Positions 12,501 through 23,999 of a stretch of DNA of 64,000 nucleotides are shown in pieces. Made by a program: the position numbers and the translations under genes. The DNA is from Eunapius fragilis (Eukaryota > Porifera > Demospongiae > Spongillida > Spongillidae). The notes under the pieces were generated by a model. It saw only the letters and a list, made by a program, of their open reading frames with translations, searched no databases and was not told the DNA's origin. The stretch spans positions 8,270,239 through 8,334,238 of the forward strand of contig OY811974.1 in assembly GCA_963681505.1 (NCBI GenBank), given 5' to 3'. Within the stretch, counting starts at the first letter, position 1, and each line of letters opens with the position of its first letter.

Positions 12501-15500
12501 ATAACCTGCGGGGGGGGGGGGGGGGGGGGGGGGGGGGTACATGTATTTGCACATATGGTTAAACATTCCTCTTCCCTACCTGTATGACCAGGCTGAGGAG
12601 GGTAGAGCTAAGGCATTGAAACATGACGGCAATGAGGTATCAATAGACATTGGTATAGCTTTATACATGTAGACCCTTTTATGGGTTGGAAACTTGGAGA
12701 TGTTTCCTGAAGATAAAGAAAAAAATCTACACATTAATTAATGGCATATGTACACAGTACCGAGCATCAATTTCAAGGGCTAAAGCCATCAAAAGGAATG
12801 TACATGTACATGTAGAGTCTATTGGTTTGATATGGTGTACTGCAATGTATAAACCATGTCATGCTTGCGGCAGATCCAAAATGTAGGTCTGACAATGATA
12901 CATACTAATGGGGGAGCGCATTTAGAAGGGGGTCGCTTTTTATAAGCCATACTTTTAACAGTATTGCCCAACAAAAACTTTATACACATATTTATCAAAT
13001 CAATTAGTCTGTCTTGCATCAGGTTGGCTGCTCATGCCCAGATCCACTCACCAGCATTGGGTCGTCTAATACCTTGGCCCTTCATAACTGTGGTTGGATT
13101 ACTTCACCACTCTGCTTCGTACATGTTCATAGCATCTTGTAATCCACCCACGGCACAACTGTGACATATTTAATGGCCTGGGTACTAGACTAGTGGATCA
13201 CACTATGGTGATGCAATCCATCTCTGCTAACCTGTCATTGTTCAGCATACATGTATATAGTGTTGTCATCTATTTTGTAAGCAAAACCTGCCATATAATT
13301 ATTTATCAAGGGAGGGGTGTGTCTTTAGACTGCTCCTCTCCTTCCCCCCCACATTTGGATTTAGGTATCATGCACGTTGGTGCTTAGCTTGCTCAGGAGA
13401 GAGGTGGAGTGTGTGTGTGAGGTACACATACACTTCGTATATAATATTACATGTAAGATTGCAAAGCAATATTGGTATAAACAAGCATCAATGAATAAAG
13501 CAGATTAGCACATGTTATATAAGGTTATAGTCCATAAGTGATATAGAGGATATGTTTTTATACCTTTAATTATTACTATTGCTGTGCATTCACATTTGAA
13601 CGGAGTGTTGTACATTTATTGTCTTGTAGCATTATGAACCTTGTATAATGAACCTTGCTGCAATGAATCATACATGTATTATTGTGCTACATGCCATTCA
13701 TCATTATTAGCCATAGAAAACCATACAGTAGTTGAACTAAATGTACACTCATTTTGGGAACATGCAATTCATGAGACCTGTACATGTACATGTAGAATTT
13801 TTTTTATATCTGCAGTTATTCTGTCCACTTGCATAGTGGAGAGAAAGTAGGACAAGAGGGCACTCACAATAGTTACCATGCAGTCTGCATATTTATCATT
13901 TCGATTTAACAGCTTGCTGTTGGCCAATATCAATATCTCCTTTTTTGATTCAGGTGCCAAAGGTTGAAACTGTCCCAGCGTTGTGCCCAGTACAATCCCT
14001 GAGGCATGAAGAGAAGGGAGCAGTAAAAGAGAAGGGAGCAGGAGGAGAGAAGGGAGCAGGAGGAGAGAAGGGAACAGGAGGAGGGATGGAAGCAGGAGGA
14101 AAGATGGAAGCAGGAGGAGAGAAGGGAGCAGTAGGAGAGAAGGGAGCAGGAGGAAAGATGGAAGCAGGAGGAGAGAAGGGAGCAGGAGGAGAGAAGGGAA
14201 CAGGAGGAAAGATGGAAGCAGGAGGAGAGAATGGAGCAGGAGGAGAGAAGAGAGCAGGAGGAGAGATGGAAGCAAGAGGAGAGATAAAAGCAGGAGGAGA
14301 AAAGGGAGCAGGAGGAGAGGAGAGAGCAGGAAGAGAGATGGAAGCAGGAGGAGAGATAGAAGCAGTAGGAGAGAAGGGAGCAGTAGGAGAGAAGGGAGCA
14401 GGAGGAGAGAAGGGAGCAGTAGGAGAGAAGGGAGCAGGAGATGAGAAGGGAGCGGGAAGAGAGAAGGGAACAGGAGGAGAGATGGAAGCAGGAGAAGAGA
14501 TGGAAGCAGGAGGAGAGATGGAAGCAGGAGGAAAGAAGGGAGCAGGAGGAAAGATGGAAGCAGGAAGAGAGATGGAAGCAAAAGGAGAGATAGAAGCAGA
14601 AGGAGAGAAGGAAGCAGGAGGAGAGAAGGGAGCAGTAGGAGAGAAGGGAGCAGGAGGAAAGATGGAAGCAGGAGGAGAGAAGGGAGCAGGAGGAGTGAAG
14701 AGTGCAGGAGGAGAGATGGAACCAGGAAGAGAGATAGAAGCAGAAGAGAAGGGAGCAGAAGGAGAGACGAGAGCAGTAGGAGAGAAGGGAGCAGTGAGAG
14801 AGAAGGGAGCAGGAGGAGAGAAGGGAGCAGGAGGAGAGATGGAAGCAGGAGGAGAGAAGGGAGCAGGAGGAGAGAAGGGAGCAGTAGGAGAGAAGGGAGC
14901 AGGAGGTAAGATGGAAGCAGGAGGAGAGAAGGGAGCAGGAGGAGAGAAGGGTGCAGTAGGAGAGAAGGGAGCAGGAGGAAAGATGGAAACAGGAGGAGAG
15001 AAGGGTGCAGAAGGAGAGAAGGGAGCAGGAGGAGAGAATGGAGCAGTAGGAGAGAAGGGAGCAGGAGGAGAGAAGAGAGCAGGAGAGAGGGAAGCAGGAG
15101 AAGAGATAGAAGCAGGAGGAGAGAAGAGAGCAGGAGGAGAAAAGGGAGCAGGAGGAAAGATGGAAGCAGAAGGAGAGAAGGGAACAGGAGGAGAGAAGGG
15201 AGCCGGAGGAGAGAAGACAGCGGGAGAGAAGGGAGCAGTAGGAGAGAAGGAAGCAGGAGGAAAGAAGGGAGCAGGAGGAGAGAAGGGAGCAGGAGGAGGG
15301 AAGGGAGCAGGAGGAGAGAAGCGAGCAGGAGGAGAGAAGGGAGCAGGAGGAGAGAAGGGAGCAGGAGGAGAGAAGGGAGCAGGAGGAGAGGAGGGAGCAG
15401 GAGAAGAGATGGAAGCAGGTGGAGGGAAGGTAGCAGGAGGAGAGAAGAGAGCAAGAGGAGAGATGGAAGCAAGAGGAGAGATAAAAGCAGGAATAGAGAA

Positions 15501-17760
15501 GGGAGCAGGAGGAGAGATGGAATCAGGAGGGATAGAAGCAGGAGGAGAGATGGAAGCAGGAGGAGGGATAGAAGCAGGAGAAGAGAAGGGAGCAGAAGGA
15601 GAGAAGGGAGCTGGAGGAGAGAAGGGAGCAGGAGGAGAGATGGAAGCAGGAGGAGGGAAGGGAGCAGGAGGAGAGAAGAGAGCAGGAGGAGAGATGGAAG
15701 CAGGAGGAGAGATAGAAGCAGGAATAGAGAAGGGAGCAGGAGGAGAGAAGGGAGCAGGAGGACAGAAGAGAGCAGGAGGAGAGAAGGGAACAGGAGGAGA
15801 GACGGGAGCAGGAGGAGAGATAGAAGCAGGAGGAGAGAATGAAGCAGGAGGAGAGAAGGGAGCAGTAGGAGAGAAGGGAGCAGGAGGAAAGAAGGGAGCA
15901 GGAGGAGAGAATGGAGCAGGAGGAAAGATGGAAGCAGGCGGAGAGATAGAAGCAGGAATAACGATTGGAGCAGTAGGAAAGAAGGGAGCAGGAGGAGAGA
16001 AGGGAGCAGGAGGAGAGAAGGGAGCAGGAGGACAGAAGGGAGCAGGAGGAGAGAAGGGAGCAGGAGGAGAGAAGGGAGCAGGAGGAGAGAAGGGAGAAGG
16101 AGGAAATATGGAAGTAGGAGGAGAGAATGGAGCAGGAGGAGAGAAGGGAGCAGGAGGAGAGAAGGGAGCAGGAGGACAGAAGGGAGCAGGAGGAGAGAAG
16201 GGAGCAGGAGGAGAGAAGGGAGCAGGAGGAGAGAAGGGAGCAGGAGGAGAGAAGGGAGCTAGAGGAGAGATGGAAGCAGGAGGAGAGAAGGGAGCAGGAG
16301 CAGTGAAGGGAGTAGGAGGAGAGAAGGGGGCCGGAAGAGAGAAGGGAGCAGGAGGAGAGAAGGGAGCAGGAGGAGAGAAGGGAGCAGGAGGAGAGAAGGG
16401 AGCAGGAGGAGAGAAGGGAGCACGAGGAGAGAAGGGAGCACGAGGAGAGAAGGGAGCAGGAGGAGAGAAGGGAGCAGGAGGAGAGAAGGGAGCAGGCGGA
16501 GAGAAGGGAGCAGGAGGAGAGAAGGGAGCAGGAGGAGAGAAGGGAGCAGGAGGAGAGATGGAAGCAGGAGGAGAGAAGGGAGCAGGAGCAGAGAAGGGAG
16601 TAGGAGGAGAGAAGGGAGCCGGAAGAGAGAAGGGTGCAGGAGGAGGGAAGGGAGCAGGAGGAGAGAAGGAAGCAGGAGGAGAGACGGGAGCAGGAGGAGA
16701 GAAGGGAGCAGGAGGAGAGAAGGGAGCAGGAGGAGAGAAGGGAGCAGGAGGAGAGAAGGGAGCAGGAGGAGAGAAGGGAGCAGGAGGAGAGAAGGGAGCA
16801 GGAGGAGAGAAGGGAGCAGGAGGAGAGAAAGGAGCAGGAGGAGATAAGGGAGCAGGAGGAGAGAAGGGAGCAGGAGGAGAGAAGGGAGCAGGAGGAGAGA
16901 AGGGAGCAGGAGGAGAGAAGGGAGCAGGAGGAGAGAAGGGAGCAGGAGGAGAGAAGGCAGCAGGAGGAGAGAAGGGAGCCAGAAGAGAGAAGGGAGCAGG
17001 AGGAGGGAAGGGAGCAGGAGGAGAGAAGGAAGCAGGAGGAGAGACGGGAGCAGGAGGAGAGAAGGGAGCAGGAGGAGAGATAGAAGCAGGAAGAGAGAAG
17101 GAAGCAGGAGGAGAGAAGGGAGCAGGAGGAGAGAAGGGAGCAGGAGTAGAGATGGAAGCAGGAGGAGAGAAGGGAGTAGGAGCAGAGAAGGGAGTAGGAG
17201 AAGAGAAGGGTGCCGGAAGAGAGAAGGGAGCAGGAGGAGGGAAGGGAGGTGGAGGAGAGAAGGAAGCAGGAGGAGAGACAGGAGCAGGAGGAAAGAAGGG
17301 AGCAGAAGGAGAGAAGGGAGCAGGAGGAGAGAAGGGAGCAGGAGGAGAGAAGGGAGCACGAGGAGAGAAGGGAGCAGGAGGAGATAAGGGAGCAGGAGGA
17401 GAGAAGGGAGCAGGAGGAGAGAAGGGAGCAGGAGGAGAGAAGGGAGCAGGAGGAGAGAAGGGAGCAGGAGGAGAGAAGGGAGCAGGAGGAGAGAAGGGAG
17501 CAGGAGGAGAGAAGGGAGCAGGCGGAGAGAAGGGAGCAGGAGGAGAGAAGGGAGGAGGAGGAGAGAAGGGAGAAGGAGGAGAGAAGAGAGCAGGAGGAGA
17601 GAAGGGAGCAGGAGTAGAAAAAGGTGCAGGAGGAGAGAAAGGAGCAGGAGGAGAAAAGGGAACAGAAGGAGAAAAAGGAGCAGGAGGAGATTTGGGAGCA
17701 GGAGGAGAGAATGGAGCAGGAGGAGAGAAGGAATCTGAAGTAAATAGCAAAAGAAGAAAG
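9529..17760 (+). CDS. Multi-exon gene with giant GAGGEK-repeat exon, function unknown
   Basis: I do not recognise the family. Candidate exons, each with a plausible AG acceptor and GT donor, are 9529-9796, 10901-11068, 12345-12434, 12592-12636 and 13954-17760. All joins between them are phase 0, so they read through in one frame. The first four encode an acidic, mostly helical segment of about 190 residues (EEKSDEPSPDL, then DVMIQIVKMLKEG, then SELSSLSQKKLEEV). The last exon encodes about 1,269 residues, nearly all (GAG/MEA)GGEK-type hexapeptides, ending in a basic patch SKRRK that could be a nuclear localisation signal. The exon at 9529 starts mid-codon, so an upstream exon with the start codon is missing. 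Exons after 17760 are not resolved; if the donor is not used, the frame stops at 17805. The repeat resembles low-complexity linker or scaffold proteins. Confidence 0.5.
11070..11135. repeat. TACATGTA-type palindromic microrepeat
   Basis: Repeated ATACATGTATATGTACATGC motifs occur immediately after a candidate splice donor. The same TACATGTA palindrome recurs throughout the window (for example 9486-9500, 12800-12812, 13782-13793 and 37671-37681) and seems a genome-wide signature. Confidence 0.7.
12511..12537. repeat. Poly-G homopolymer, about 27 bp
   Basis: An uninterrupted G run in a presumed intron. Similar long poly-C runs occur at 57430-57452, 57686-57700, 57733-57753 and 63903-63924. Exact lengths are unreliable in any sequencing technology. 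Confidence 0.9.
14000..17700 (+). repeat. 18-bp coding minisatellite (GGAGCAGGAGGAGAGAAG)n
   Basis: About 3.7 kb, roughly 205 units of 18 bp. The last part (16000-17650) is nearly homogeneous; the first part is mixed with variants encoding MEA, IEA and AVG. Seventeen of eighteen bases in the consensus are purines. Because the period is a multiple of three and lacks stops, long open frames appear on both strands; only the plus frame joins to upstream exons. Confidence 0.95.
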
Positions 17761-17805
17761 GTTTGCGTAACTGCCTTGTGGATTATGTGTGGATATGCAC
17801 TGTAG

Positions 17806-18136
17806 CTTCTTCTACTACAATGATAGTTCAACATGGTAATAGTACACATGTTGATAATGTAATCTGTTCATGGGATTGCTCAGCTATTGCATAGTGTTAT
17901 GAGAAAGTAAAAGTACACATAGTACACGAAGAATGGTCATTTCAAATGCTAAATATCATAATGTGCACACTATTGTTTCTGTGCAATTCTATTTCAATCA
18001 AGGGTTTCCTTCGCTTATATTTGCTTTATTAACTGATATTTTGGTTGAAGTACAATTTTAGACTAATAATCTGTTCCCTATACATTACCACTTTTGTCTT
18101 ACCCTTCTCTTATCATAAAAGTACCACATTGCTTGC

Positions 18137-18167
<31 letters not shown>

Positions 18168-18209
18168 CTCCAGATATCTTTATGTGTGTGGACAAAGAAA
18201 TTCACGGCA
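17806..18209. other. Intergenic or intronic spacer
   Basis: AT-rich sequence with a (TA)n stretch at 18139-18168. I see no supported exon. It separates the repeat gene from the start codon of the Ig/FN3 receptor and may include that gene's promoter. Confidence 0.5.
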
Positions 18210-21200
18210 ATGTGCCCAATTATGTTCATTCTAACTCTCCTAATCGTCAGTAAGTACAAGTATACTGTGTTCTACCAGGCTGTATTCATGTATTCATGTT
18301 TCCTAGACGCCTATTGTATGAACATTGATACATGTTCATAATGATCTGTGTTTATACCACATTCTGGTGCTTAGTGGTGTTTTGTTATCTAATTGTTAGT
18401 TATTTCATCAGTTGGTAGTAATATTATTATTGGATACCATTTGTTACACACACTAGGTGCTGGTAGCGTTGTCATTTCACCATCAAATGACTATACAACA
18501 TTTGAGAACAATACATCAAATTTTACCTTCAATTGTTCTGGAAATGGGACATTATTGTTCTGGACAGTGGATGGGTACTCATCTGGTGCACCATATGTAC
18601 TCAGTAAAGGAATAAGCTACACAAACCCTCCAATTGTGTCACCAGATGGACTTACTGTATCATCTCAGCTCACTGTTCCCACCACCAATGCTCATAGAAC
18701 AATCACAGTTGTCTGTAATGTGCTGGATGCATCATATCAACTTCACTCAAGTAATCCAGTGAGGCTCACTCTTCAAGGTACAGCGTAAGAAGTAACACGT
18801 ATTGTTGAGTTAATGGTATTGATCCATATACAGGTAATGTAGTGAGGCTCAATCTTCATGAAACTGCTAAGTTTTATTGAGAAAACCATTAAAAGCGGTA
18901 GAGCTAGTTCATTACAATTCACAGGCACACACATACACAAGCACTTTTAAGGTGGTGGCAAGTATCATATAGAAGTCATGGTACATGTAAGAAGGGGAGG
19001 AAGACTTTAAAACATACTACCATTTCTTGCTGATTGGGCAACAACCATAACTCCTCTATCCCCTGTTGGCCATGTTTGACAAAATGCGACTTCACATACA
19101 TGTAAACAAAACCAGGCATTATTAGCAAGTGTACTCATTTCATATGGCGACTTTCTGGGTGATGAAATAGGTATAGCACAAAACATAATTTCATCATGTT
19201 TGGGAAGCCAGTTGTAATAGGTTAATGGCAGCAATTACAATTTACCATGCACTGTTGTATCTCCATAACACATTGAGCAAATAATAGCTATCAGACCAAA
19301 GTGTTGGTTTACAGAAACTCTTTAAACTTCAACCTGAAGTTTAGAATCTCATAGTACATGTATGTCAGATCATGAAACGTCAATACAGTGCATGTGAATA
19401 TATTCTCGCACAGAGATATGGTGTAAAGCTAACAAAAACGTTACAGTTGTCTGTAAAACGTCACCATACAACCCTCAGACAAGTAATCCAGTGAGGCTCA
19501 TCCATCACGGTACATGTACATCAATGGTGATTGGGATAATTAATTTCATTTTATCAGTTAGGGTTAATTAAAGATAACAAATTAATAGTTGCAATGAAAA
19601 TTACTTACATGTATACGCCTATATACATGTAGGTAATTTAAATATTAAGTTATTTGTAGTTAAATAAAAAGGTACGTTTGCAATAACCTGTTATAATTTG
19701 CCTACCCCAGCCGAGTATTATATGTGAGAACAGCCTCTCGGACTGCTGATCCTTTTCCATCTTGAAGTCCCATTCATTCTCCCTTTACTCTTTTCACATT
19801 CTTAAATCACCCATTAGTATTAGCTTCCATGTATTGCATCCCACAAATGTCACCATAAGCTTCAATGGTGCATTGAAGGCATATTTCCAGGCAAATACCG
19901 TAAAGTCCTGCATATAATGCCCCTCCGTTCCCATCGAAAAATGTTTTTTAAACGCACGTATCTCCGGTAACCATCAGCGCTGGGCTAAAACAATTATAGA
20001 CAACCCTTTTTATCTCGAAAAACGAAATAGCTTAGTCCCTGCTCTTGTGGTTACGGAAACGCGCGTATTTTTTTTCGATGGGGGCGGAGGGTATTATATG
20101 CGGTACTTTACGGTACATGTAAACAGGTGAATGTAACTGAAGTTAAGAGGATCAATACGTAGTTCTATGGGCACATACATGTACAACTTTTAAAGAGTCA
20201 TTGCATGTGCAAGTCGCTGCTGTATGGTTATGGTCTTCTAGTTCTAACTAGAAATGTACTTGTACATGCAACTGTTTTAATTACCTGCATTATACTGTAC
20301 ATGCATTTTTGTTCATGTATTTCCTTTTATTTTCCCCATCTACATGTAGGTATCCCTCCTCAACCACTGCAGTTCAATGTTCGTTCAACCAACACTATCT
20401 TAGTGGTCTCCTGGGTTGCACCACCATCTCTTGAAGTTTCAACCCCTCCCACTATATCTCATTATGTACTTAGTAACAATGTCACCAACATTACAAAGAT
20501 CATCAGTAATCCACCTGGATGCAGGCCTAGTGTGTCTTGTATTTCAACACTTGATCTCTCTGATCCATCATTGTTGGGATCTTATGGCGAGCAAAATACA
20601 ACCATCTTGGACTATAATGGTACAATTCAGTTTACATTGTTTGCTGTCAATGGAGCTGGAAATGGAAACTCAACCACTTGTATCTACATAACTCCAAAGA
20701 GGGAGCTGACATGTTAGTTTACAATTTGTTAAAATTACATTATTCAGGAGAGTGGATCTCATGTGGAATATATATCCAGCCGACCACATGCTTGTACATG
20801 CATCTAACGTACTACATAAAGTGTACATGTATTTTAGGACACCTATATGTCAATGAGAAATAGTATTTTCTCTCTCCTTTTGCAATAGCTAAGATCCCTC
20901 CTCCAAGCCCAACAGTACAGACAACAAATATATCTAACATCTCGGATAGTCCCAGTGCACCTACTCCCAAATTATCTACTAATGGTTAGCATTACTTTTC
21001 ATGGGTATTTCATTGTTTTTAGTTTTTCTTTTTCAGGAATAATTGCATTAATAATCGCACTGTCAGTTACAGTAGTGATGATAGGTGCAGTTGTCATGGT
21101 TATGCCTATACTGGTCATATATATCAGGAGGAGGAAAGGTAAGTCATGGCTAATGTAACATATATGCCATCACATGTGTACTTATCATCATGCAGCTTCT

Positions 21201-21907
21201 GGGATGATTATATCTCATGATACTCCACCTGCAAATAACATATATGTTCGATCATCTGATGTCAGGAGGTAAGTCATTGCTGTTCCACTGCATATCATTT
21301 ATTCCATTCAAAATGTCAAGATTGGAGGAAGATCCATATTTTTTTCCTGTGCTGCACCTTCAAAGAAACAATGATCAGAGTAACCTTAATGGCTCAGCGC
21401 CATATCAAAATAAGGTTAGTCATGTAACATATGCACATGTACTTAATTTCTCATAATATATATGGGGTCGGGCACATATTAATATTCTAAGAGACACCAA
21501 TGTCCTCTTTAACATCTTTCTTATGCATTGGAAATTAGCCTATCTGTCATGGAGTTACAGTGGCTTGAACTTTAATTATGCGTACATTTTAATACTGGGA
21601 TTGATTATATTTGTAGAGCTGTGATAATAATTAATTACTTGAAATTCATCTATTCTATGTAACACTGATATCTATACAGAAACTGTAGCTGAAACAATTC
21701 CACTTTTATGCTGGCTTTCATAATTACTTTAGTGGAACAAAGAAATTTGAACACATGGGCCTCTTGCATACACTCTCAAGTGTACACTTCCTCTTCTGTA
21801 ATCAACAGGAAGCTGAAAGTGAACTTCATGGAAGTTCAAATGCATCCACAACCATCACCCTCACCACCTCAGTCTCCCTCCCATCTGATGGCACAGGAAG
21901 GGAATGA
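18210..21907 (+). CDS. Ig + FN3 single-pass membrane receptor
   Basis: Eight exons join in frame: 18210-18249, 18457-18777, 20350-20712, 20889-20984, 21037-21138, 21196-21268, 21321-21414 and 21809-21907. They give 395 residues. The first exon is a signal peptide (MCPIMFILTLLIV). The second is an Ig-like domain (about 15-120) with paired cysteines in FNCSG and VVCNV and a core tryptophan in LFWTVDG. The third is an FN3-like domain (about 121-241) with VVSWVAPPS. Then come a Ser/Pro stalk, a transmembrane helix (IIALIIALSVTVVMIG, stop-transfer RRRK) and a tail of about 85 residues with tyrosines in NNIYVRS and APYQNK but no kinase. The first five junctions are phase 1, the shuffling-friendly phase of extracellular modules. 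A paralogue lies at 32806-35101 on the other strand. The ligand is unknown; adhesion or recognition is an inference. Confidence 0.75.
19196..19345 (-). repeat. Decayed family A fragment in receptor intron
   Basis: The phrases AGTTGTAATAGGTTAATGGC and GTTGTATCTCC, then weak matches through AACTTCAACCTGAAG, follow the same order as 560-710. Divergence is high, so this is an old insertion. Confidence 0.45.
19450..19512 (+). pseudogene. Relic of an Ig-domain exon 3' end
   Basis: ACAGTTGTCTGTAA, then CAAGTAATCCAGTGAGGCTC, matches the end of the live Ig exon (18706-18777) in the same order, with a deletion between them. A second scrap, GTAGTGAGGCTCAATCTTCA, lies at 18839-18858. These are remnants of at least one duplicated Ig exon inside the receptor's second intron. 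Confidence 0.65.
19896..20115. mobile_element. 220-bp MITE with about 45-bp TIRs and TA target
   Basis: It starts TACCGTAAAGTCCTGCATAT and ends ATATGCGGTACTTTACGGTA. Inner TIR portions CCCATCGAAAAA and TTTTTCGATGGG also pair. The outer TA on both sides fits a Tc1/mariner-type TA duplication. No ORF. It lies in the intron before the FN3 exon. Confidence 0.8.
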
Positions 21908-22254
21908 TGGATAGTATGGAGACATGTTATGCTGCTGCAATGTGTTATAAATGAGTAAATTTAACCCTTGAACTGTGCTCGTTGAAATTCATAACTAATT
22001 GAATTGGCTGTCATTTTGAATTGAAAAATTCCACTTGCATATTAGGTGTATGGCCTTGTTGCTAGGCGACACGTCTGATGATACCAATCTAGCAATATGG
22101 GTTACCTCTCCTTCCACCCTTTATCCTGTATCTCATACCTCTCCTCCCCATCCTATATCCTCCTCCCCCCCTAAACGCATACAATGTACATGCAGCTCTC
22201 CAAGGACATCACAAGTTCAAATTCTATGATGAAAAAAATGTACATGATGGGAAG

Positions 22255-22385
22255 TGTCACTGGAAATTTGGTCCGCGGTAATTTTGGTCCCGGACCGAAA
22301 TTATCATTGAAATTTTTGGTCCGGGCGGACCAATATTCTCAGTAATCTTGGTCCACTTTAAAAAAAATGGTCCGGGCCTTATTTT
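22255..22385. repeat. GGTCCG-rich inverted motif cluster
   Basis: TTGGTCCGCGG, TTGGTCCCGGACCGAAAT, TTGGTCCGGGCGGACCAA and ATGGTCCGGGCC occur within 130 bp, giving several small hairpins. It lies just beyond the stop codon of the Ulp1/PHD ORF and may be the decayed end of that transposon. I cannot define a TIR partner. Confidence 0.45.
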
Positions 22386-22439
22386 ATGTTAGTTTAATTA
22401 TGAATACAATGAGGATGACATACACAACTTGAAAAGAAG

Positions 22440-23405
22440 CTATTTACAACCACAACACCAACGCACACTACTGTTCAATACTTTTCTTGGTGCTCGTACA
22501 CAATCTACGTGGTACCATTCCTTGCACACTTCACATTGTATCATTGGCCGACCATTGTTAGGCATTCTGCAAGTGCAATAGATATCAATGAACTCCCTTT
22601 GCAACACATGCTGTGAGACTCTGCGCATCTTTGAAGGGAACTGCATTAAACGCAACGTGTCAAATGCTTTCATTAAATGCTTTCTCATGTCGTCTTGAGT
22701 GTATTTGACAACAGATGGGTCTCCACCAAAGCAAAGTTCGCAAGCATTGGCAATCGCAAAGAGTCCGCAGTCCTCGGAACCCTGCTGGTACTGGCAATTA
22801 ACATACTCCACTTCGATTTTCTTTGTGCTAGAGTGCAAAAGATCAGCAACAGTGTTCTTCAATGCTTTAGTCAATTTCTTATTCAAACTGTCGTAAACCC
22901 TTATAGTTCCAGGAGTACAGCCTACTGTAGCTATTGTGATCCAATGCATCCCAGCAACATTCAAACATTGAATAAATTCAGTGCTCTTCTGGATATTGAA
23001 AGTGTTTGTGACTTGAAGCATTGGGTCTTGAAATCCAGATATGCAAGGAAAAGCTGTTTTAGGAAGATGCATCCCAGCTTTAATAATTTTATCATTCAGC
23101 CATTCCCTGTTCATCAGGATACTCTTTTCTTCTTCTAACAATGTTGTCTCCCCTATAGTAGTCCACATTTTTTCAACATTTGTTTCTTCTTCTGTACTGA
23201 GGGAGAGGGATTCTGTTTCAGAAGCTTCTTGATGACTGTTCACACATGTTTGGTTAGGGAGGCAATACTTACTGCAAAACGAACCAATCTGCTTACAAGG
23301 ACACCGTCTTGTCGCGCACCTGGTCTTGCACTCACAAATCGACGCACTGGTGCTGTCTTCATCAGAGGTATGGACACCAAAGGTGCAAGATTTTGGAGCC
23401 TCAGA
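22440..23405 (-). pseudogene. Ulp1/PHD half of a Ginger-like transposase, cut by hAT insertion
   Basis: One open frame runs from the hAT junction at 23405 to the stop at 22440, without its own start. In order it shows a cysteine-rich CXC-like block (CECKTRC, RRCPCKQ), then a Ulp1/C48 cysteine protease with HWITI, a YDS aspartate and the QGSEDCGLFAIA Gln/Cys region, then a PHD finger ending in the Cys/His pattern CEVCKEWYHVDC. Ulp1 proteases cut SUMO-like conjugates; PHD fingers usually bind histone tails. The frame is intact, but the integrase half is absent here. The matching half, ending in the same 8-bp site, is at 61437-62560 on the other strand. The protein is clearly diverged from the intact 24000-27237 element, so this is a different copy or subfamily. 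Confidence 0.75.
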
Positions 23406-23999
23406 GATGGCACTAGGGTGTGTAACCTTTTTTATAAATCAAAATCGATTATTTAGACTTTGAAAAAAAGTCCAATCGATTTTTCAGGTTTATAGCAACT
23501 TGCAAATCGGTTAGTAGAAACAATAAATCGATTTTGGCAATTAATGCACTATTAATTTGCCAACGATTACCTAGGTTTTTCCAGGTTTGTCCTTTTTTAA
23601 TAATGGCACGATAAATAACAGTTTCTGCAAGTCTGATGCAAGTATAGCCAGTTTTATTGCTCATCAGTTTCTTATGCCAACTTTAAATCATTAAAACAAC
23701 AAAGATAGGATCCACAGGGACTAGGAGCGATGTCCATGCCAATATTACGCCAAACCCACGATTCAATGGCGGCGGATTGTGAATAAGCATCTTTTTTTCA
23801 CCGAAAAACACGTGGCTATTAGTTTCCCCGCTACCATAGTACTCAGTACTAAGAATGGGACAAGTAAGATTTTAGTTTATACTGAGATAAAAATGAAAAT
23901 GAATAGTTTGTCCATCCCGCAGCTTGCGCTCTTTTCTGATACAAAATGCTTTAAACACATACATGTATCATTCCCATCCGCCACAATTGGCAGTTATAA
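23406..23999 (-). mobile_element. Right half of a hAT-like element
   Basis: The terminus TAGGGTGTGTAACC begins at 23414 and is preceded by the 8-bp target GATGGCAC (reverse complement GTGCCATC). Subterminal AATCGATTA/AATCGATTT motifs follow, as is usual in hAT elements. No transposase is seen in the 590 bp up to the Ginger-like TIR at 24000. The other terminus with the same 8-bp target is at 62553-62574. Confidence 0.7.

Noticed and set aside
13769-17849. Minus-strand frames of 1,299, 567 and 366 residues over the 18-bp minisatellite
   Set aside because: They are by-products of an 18-bp period without stops. Only the plus frame connects in phase to upstream candidate exons.
22677-23232. Plus-strand ORFs opposite the Ulp1/PHD block
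   Set aside because: Mirror frames of a clearly recognisable minus-strand protease and PHD finger.
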